55,969 nucleotides of DNA from Gammaproteobacteria bacterium (GTDB lineage Bacteria > Pseudomonadota > Gammaproteobacteria > Steroidobacterales > Foliamicaceae): the NCBI GenBank assembly GCA_009844425.1, contig VYBN01000048.1, forward strand, positions 1-55,969, written 5' to 3'. Within the stretch, counting starts at the first letter, position 1, and each line of letters opens with the position of its first letter. Shown in pieces: positions 53,364-55,969 of the stretch. Position numbers and translations under genes: made by a program. Under the pieces are notes generated by a model. That model worked only from the letters and a program-made list of their open reading frames with translations. It did no database searches and was not told where the DNA came from.

Positions 53364-54578
53364 CTATGCCCAACGCTTGGCGGTGTATTTCACTATCTCG
53401 TTGCCTTCCAGCACGCGGGTTGAATTGTTCACTCGAACATAGAGCGCGCCTTCCTTTATCGACTTCGCTTTCTTGACAAATGTGGGACTGGCTGCCGCTT
53501 CCACATCCAGGATGCAGACTTGCCGACCCTGCACTTTTTGGAGGCTGATTGTCGTCAAGGCCGCGGCGGTTGACCCCATGGCGCTTTCGATTCTGCTTGT
53601 CAGAGTCCTGACATACTTATCGACGCTCCAGTTCTTTAACTCAAGATCTGCTTTTATGCCCAGCACCTCGCCATCATCACTCATGCCGATGATTAGCGAT
53701 CCGCCTCTCGCGTTGAGGAAACCGGCTACGGGCTTTAGCACCGAGCCTTCGAAGAGTTGAGCTTCCGGGATTTGTCTCTCGTTGTAGTCGTAGAAAGCCG
53801 AAGATTTATACTCAAGCTGTTCGGATTCCTCCCCCTCAAGAATCTTTACTCGGGCCCTCTGTTCGGCCACGATTTCCGAAGTGATAACGCTAACCGGAAT
53901 AGCAAGCATTCCGTAGCCAAGAATCATGACGAGGGATTCCAACACTTGGCCAGCCGGCGTAAGCGGGTTTAGTTCTGCATGCCCTACCGTTGTGAGGGTG
54001 GCAATGCCCCAGTAGATGCCCGCGGGAATGTCCGCGAACCCGTTATCCGGACCTTCAATCATGTAAATAAAGGAACCAACGACCAAAGCAATAAGAACGA
54101 CCCCGACCAGGAACGCAGCGATTCTGTAGCGAGACTCGGCTAACGCATTGCCAATAACCCTTCCTGCACGAGCAAATCGACTCGACCGAAATACGCGGAA
54201 AATGCGCAGTAGTCGGAGCACTCGCAACGCTGCGAATGTTTGCAAGCCCGGAAAAAGAAGCGCGAGGTAAGTCGGAACGATGGATAGGAAATCGATAAGC
54301 CCGAATGCGCTGAAGGCATATCGAAGGGCTCTTTGATGGCACCAGAGCCGAATGATGTATTCAACGCTGAAAAGCAGCGTGAAGACAATCTCAACTATGC
54401 GCAGACGAGCGATCCAGGGGGAATCAGCTGACTGACTGGATTCGACTATTACAGTCAGAACGCTAAGTAGAATCGCAGCGAACAGAACGGTATCAAATAT
54501 CCTGGCTGCTCTGCTCGTGCCGCCAAAAAGAACCGCAAAGGCGCGGTCCCGGGCACTGTCTTTTCCTTCACCAGCCAT
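53364..54578 (-). CDS. voltage-gated ion channel fused to a Schlafen AlbA_2 domain
   Basis: A 404-residue fusion. S1 to S6 occupy about 27-240: S4 (117-140) carries arginine at every third position from R119 to R140, a strong voltage sensor. The pore is at 180-210 with filter TTVGHAE where potassium channels have TVGYGD. From about 250 comes an AlbA_2/Schlafen-type domain: LEYKSS (E256, K258) and FLNARGGSLIIGMSDDGEVLG (287-308, split by context), and GALYVRVNNSTRVL at the end. ATG 54578 follows GGGGAG. AT-richer than the operon to its left, and divergent from the DUF262 gene. Gating of a nucleic-acid or nucleotide-binding module, or the reverse, is possible; I know no characterised example. 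Confidence 0.85.
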   Translation of the reverse strand: MAGEGKDSARDRAFAVLFGGTSRAARIFDTVLFAAILLSVLTVIVESSQSADSPWIARLRIVEIVFTLLFSVEYIIRLWCHQRALRYAFSAFGLIDFLSIVPTYLALLFPGLQTFAALRVLRLLRIFRVFRSSRFARAGRVIGNALAESRYRIAAFLVGVVLIALVVGSFIYMIEGPDNGFADIPAGIYWGIATLTTVGHAELNPLTPAGQVLESLVMILGYGMLAIPVSVITSEIVAEQRARVKILEGEESEQLEYKSSAFYDYNERQIPEAQLFEGSVLKPVAGFLNARGGSLIIGMSDDGEVLGIKADLELKNWSVDKYVRTLTSRIESAMGSTAAALTTISLQKVQGRQVCILDVEAAASPTFVKKAKSIKEGALYVRVNNSTRVLEGNEIVKYTAKRWA

Positions 54579-55048
54579 ACCCACTCCCCGTATTCCGCCT
54601 TCCGCGGGAAATGCTTTATAGCATGTTTATCTCGTAACACCCAACGCCACCTTTGCAAGGCCCCAAAAGATGTTTCCGCTGAAGCTCCCGCTCGTAGCGT
54701 CAGTCAGCGGCGCGGAATTTGACGATGACCGCAGCATGGCGATGAAGACGGCGCGGCGGCTGGTGGCGTTCAACACAGAGTCCGGCTCGAATATCGATTC
54801 CCGAACCGCCCGCTGCAAATGGAGCGGTGAGCGTTTGGACTACAATATTGCCATCAACGGGCTGTGCGGGCAGACGGGCTATAGTTGATGTGCATCCTCT
54901 GCTTGGAATCAGCGGAGAATTACCGTGCATTCCGTGCGACCGGCGCACCGGCCACGCCGGGCCGAGCCCCAAGGGCGGCATAGCCAAACGGATAAGCCGG
55001 TGCAAATATTGGGACCACCTCTGAACCACATATGAGCATCGGCAAGAC
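54579..55048. other. divergent intergenic region without a called gene
   Basis: This 470-base stretch separates the channel and the DUF262 gene and should hold both promoters. Short frames on both strands (for example plus 54670-54888) have no recognisable domain and look like chance. GC-rich and AT-rich patches alternate, so part of it may be a remnant of another gene. I see no tRNA, clear inverted repeat or terminator. Confidence 0.4.
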
Positions 55049-55969
55049 ATGAAGACATCACACCAAGAAAAGACCATCAAGGATCTTGTTGATCTCTTCA
55101 AGAATGACGTGATGAAAGCTAACCCAGAATACCAACGCGGGATTGTGTGGAGTGAAGCTCAGCAGAAAAGGCTAATTGACTCGCTAATGCGAGGTTACAT
55201 GCTCCCCTTGTTTTACCTCCACGAGAGGAAGAAAGAGACTGCTGGCTATGTTAACCAAGGCCTCGAAATCATCGACGGACAGCAGCGTCTTACGGCAATT
55301 AATCGCTATGTCGAAGGCGCGTTCCGCCTTTTTGATCCTTCCACCGAGAACGATAAAGCACGATTTCCGCGATATCTGACCAAAAAGAATTGTCCTTGGG
55401 CCGGAAAGTCTTTTGATGAGCTGTCTCCAGACAAACAGGAAGAATTTAAGAGCTTGAAGTTGTCGATAGCAATGATTGAGTGCGACGACACCAATGAAGT
55501 TCGGGATCTTTTCATTCGACTCCAGGCGGGAAGTGCGCTAAACCCTCAAGAAAGACGTGACGCCATGCCAGGAGGCATGAATGATTTCATTTTGAAATTA
55601 GGCGGAAAGCCACAAATCGATAGATATCCTGGGCACGACTTTTTCAAAGTGGTAATGCGTGCAAATCCAGGAAGCGACCGTGGGCGGACAAGACAGCTTG
55701 CTGCCCAGATCACGTCCTTGCTACTTGCACAGCGCAAAGGCGCGGGAGTTGCGCCACCAGATATCCGGGCTGCCGAGATTGATCAACTCTACTATGGGAA
55801 CTTGGACTTCAATCCCCTCGGAGACAACGCAAGAAGGATAAGGGAAACATTCGATATTCTGCTGCGACTACTTGGGGACGGGAAACGGCCAAAGCTCAGA
55901 GCACACGACGCGATTTGCGTATTTCACTCAAAGTTACCGACTGTTCCGCCGGTAAGTTACCGCTCGTTC
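55049..55969 (+). CDS. DUF262 (GmrSD-like) protein, 3' end outside the window
   Basis: At least 307 codons, open to the window edge. The N-terminus (TIKDLVDLFKNDVMKANPEYQRGIVW, shown here in part) and LEIIDGQQRLTAINRYV carry the YQRxxxW and DGQQR motifs of DUF262, a ParB/sulfiredoxin-like NTPase fold. Later IRLQAGSALNPQERRDAMPG is also typical. DUF262 proteins include GmrS, part of the type IV restriction enzyme GmrSD, and other phage-defence components. The C-terminal nuclease (DUF1524) would lie beyond the window, if present. ATG 55049 has a weak site (GGCAAG). Divergent from the channel-AlbA_2 gene. Confidence 0.85.
   Translation, partial: MKTSHQEKTIKDLVDLFKNDVMKANPEYQRGIVWSEAQQKRLIDSLMRGYMLPLFYLHERKKETAGYVNQGLEIIDGQQRLTAINRYVEGAFRLFDPSTENDKARFPRYLTKKNCPWAGKSFDELSPDKQEEFKSLKLSIAMIECDDTNEVRDLFIRLQAGSALNPQERRDAMPGGMNDFILKLGGKPQIDRYPGHDFFKVVMRANPGSDRGRTRQLAAQITSLLLAQRKGAGVAPPDIRAAEIDQLYYGNLDFNPLGDNARRIRETFDILLRLLGDGKRPKLRAHDAICVFHSKLPTVPPVSYRSF

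Noticed and set aside
54670..54888. Plus-strand 72-codon frame between the channel and the DUF262 gene
   Set aside because: No recognisable domain, no ribosome site and an overlapping equally long minus-strand frame; treated as non-coding.

Overview
The window reads as a chromosomal segment of a GC-rich gammaproteobacterium. The evidence is the block thrS-infC-rpmI-rplT-pheS-pheT-ihfA-merR-tRNA-Pro, a bifunctional hisB, a HisH that begins like those of Xanthomonas-type bacteria, and a fused aspartokinase/diaminopimelate decarboxylase. The ring-hydroxylating dioxygenase, CoA-transferase, thiolase-like aldolase and hydantoinase genes suggest a catabolically versatile, perhaps marine or host-associated, heterotroph. 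Placement below class level is inference. No rRNA, CRISPR array, integrase or transposase was seen.

Layout. 1-930: an AT-richer edge with a UDG-like gene. 1116-10676: catabolic genes; hydantoinase/oxoprolinase B and A plus an HMG-CoA-lyase-like gene on the minus strand, diverging from a CoA-transferase, an isochorismatase-like hydrolase, a VOC protein, a SAM methyltransferase and a small hypothetical gene. 10712-16271 (minus): a ferredoxin and a TonB2-type energy-transduction operon (DUF3450, long TtpC-like ExbB, ExbB, ExbD, TonB, TPR). 16469-29177 (plus): one long biosynthetic cluster, leuA-ilvE-leuC-leuD-leuB-hisG-hisD-hisC-hisB-hisH-hisA-hisF, preceded by a near-consensus promoter, a Leu-rich leader peptide and a terminator/antiterminator. 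29262-34610 (minus): overlapping hisE, lysC-lysA fusion, FAD-linked oxidase and AI-2E permease, then tRNA-Pro(GGG). 34758-41520 (minus): merR, ihfA, pheT, pheS, rplT, rpmI, infC, thrS. 41664-42161: a Spy-like periplasmic protein.

The right part is accessory. 42388-45644 is an AT-richer cassette of a zinc-ribbon DNA methyltransferase, a candidate PD-(D/E)XK endonuclease and a short helical protein, probably a restriction-modification system. 45670-53326 (minus) is a catabolic operon: Rieske dioxygenase alpha and beta, acyl-CoA ligase, thiolase-like aldolase, a DUF35-SDR fusion, an SDR and a cyclase. It fits ring hydroxylation, CoA activation and side-chain cleavage of an unknown carboxylate. 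53364-55969 is again AT-richer: a voltage-gated ion channel fused to a Schlafen/AlbA_2 domain, divergent from a DUF262 protein cut by the window edge. This pair is the best candidate for an undescribed, possibly defensive, system.

Two families of intergenic hairpins run through the window. One has roughly 30-bp perfectly paired arms whose sequence is specific to each locus, around a conserved loop (8989-9089, 22383-22490, 51883-51990); a related nested structure at 26854-27117 extends into hisH. The other is a short GC palindrome of the type GAGGGCGnnnCGCCCTC at gene ends. Other oddities are a PheT that lacks its tRNA-binding EMAP-like domain, an infC that appears to start at AUC, and a his cluster without hisI whose hisE lies in the lysine operon.
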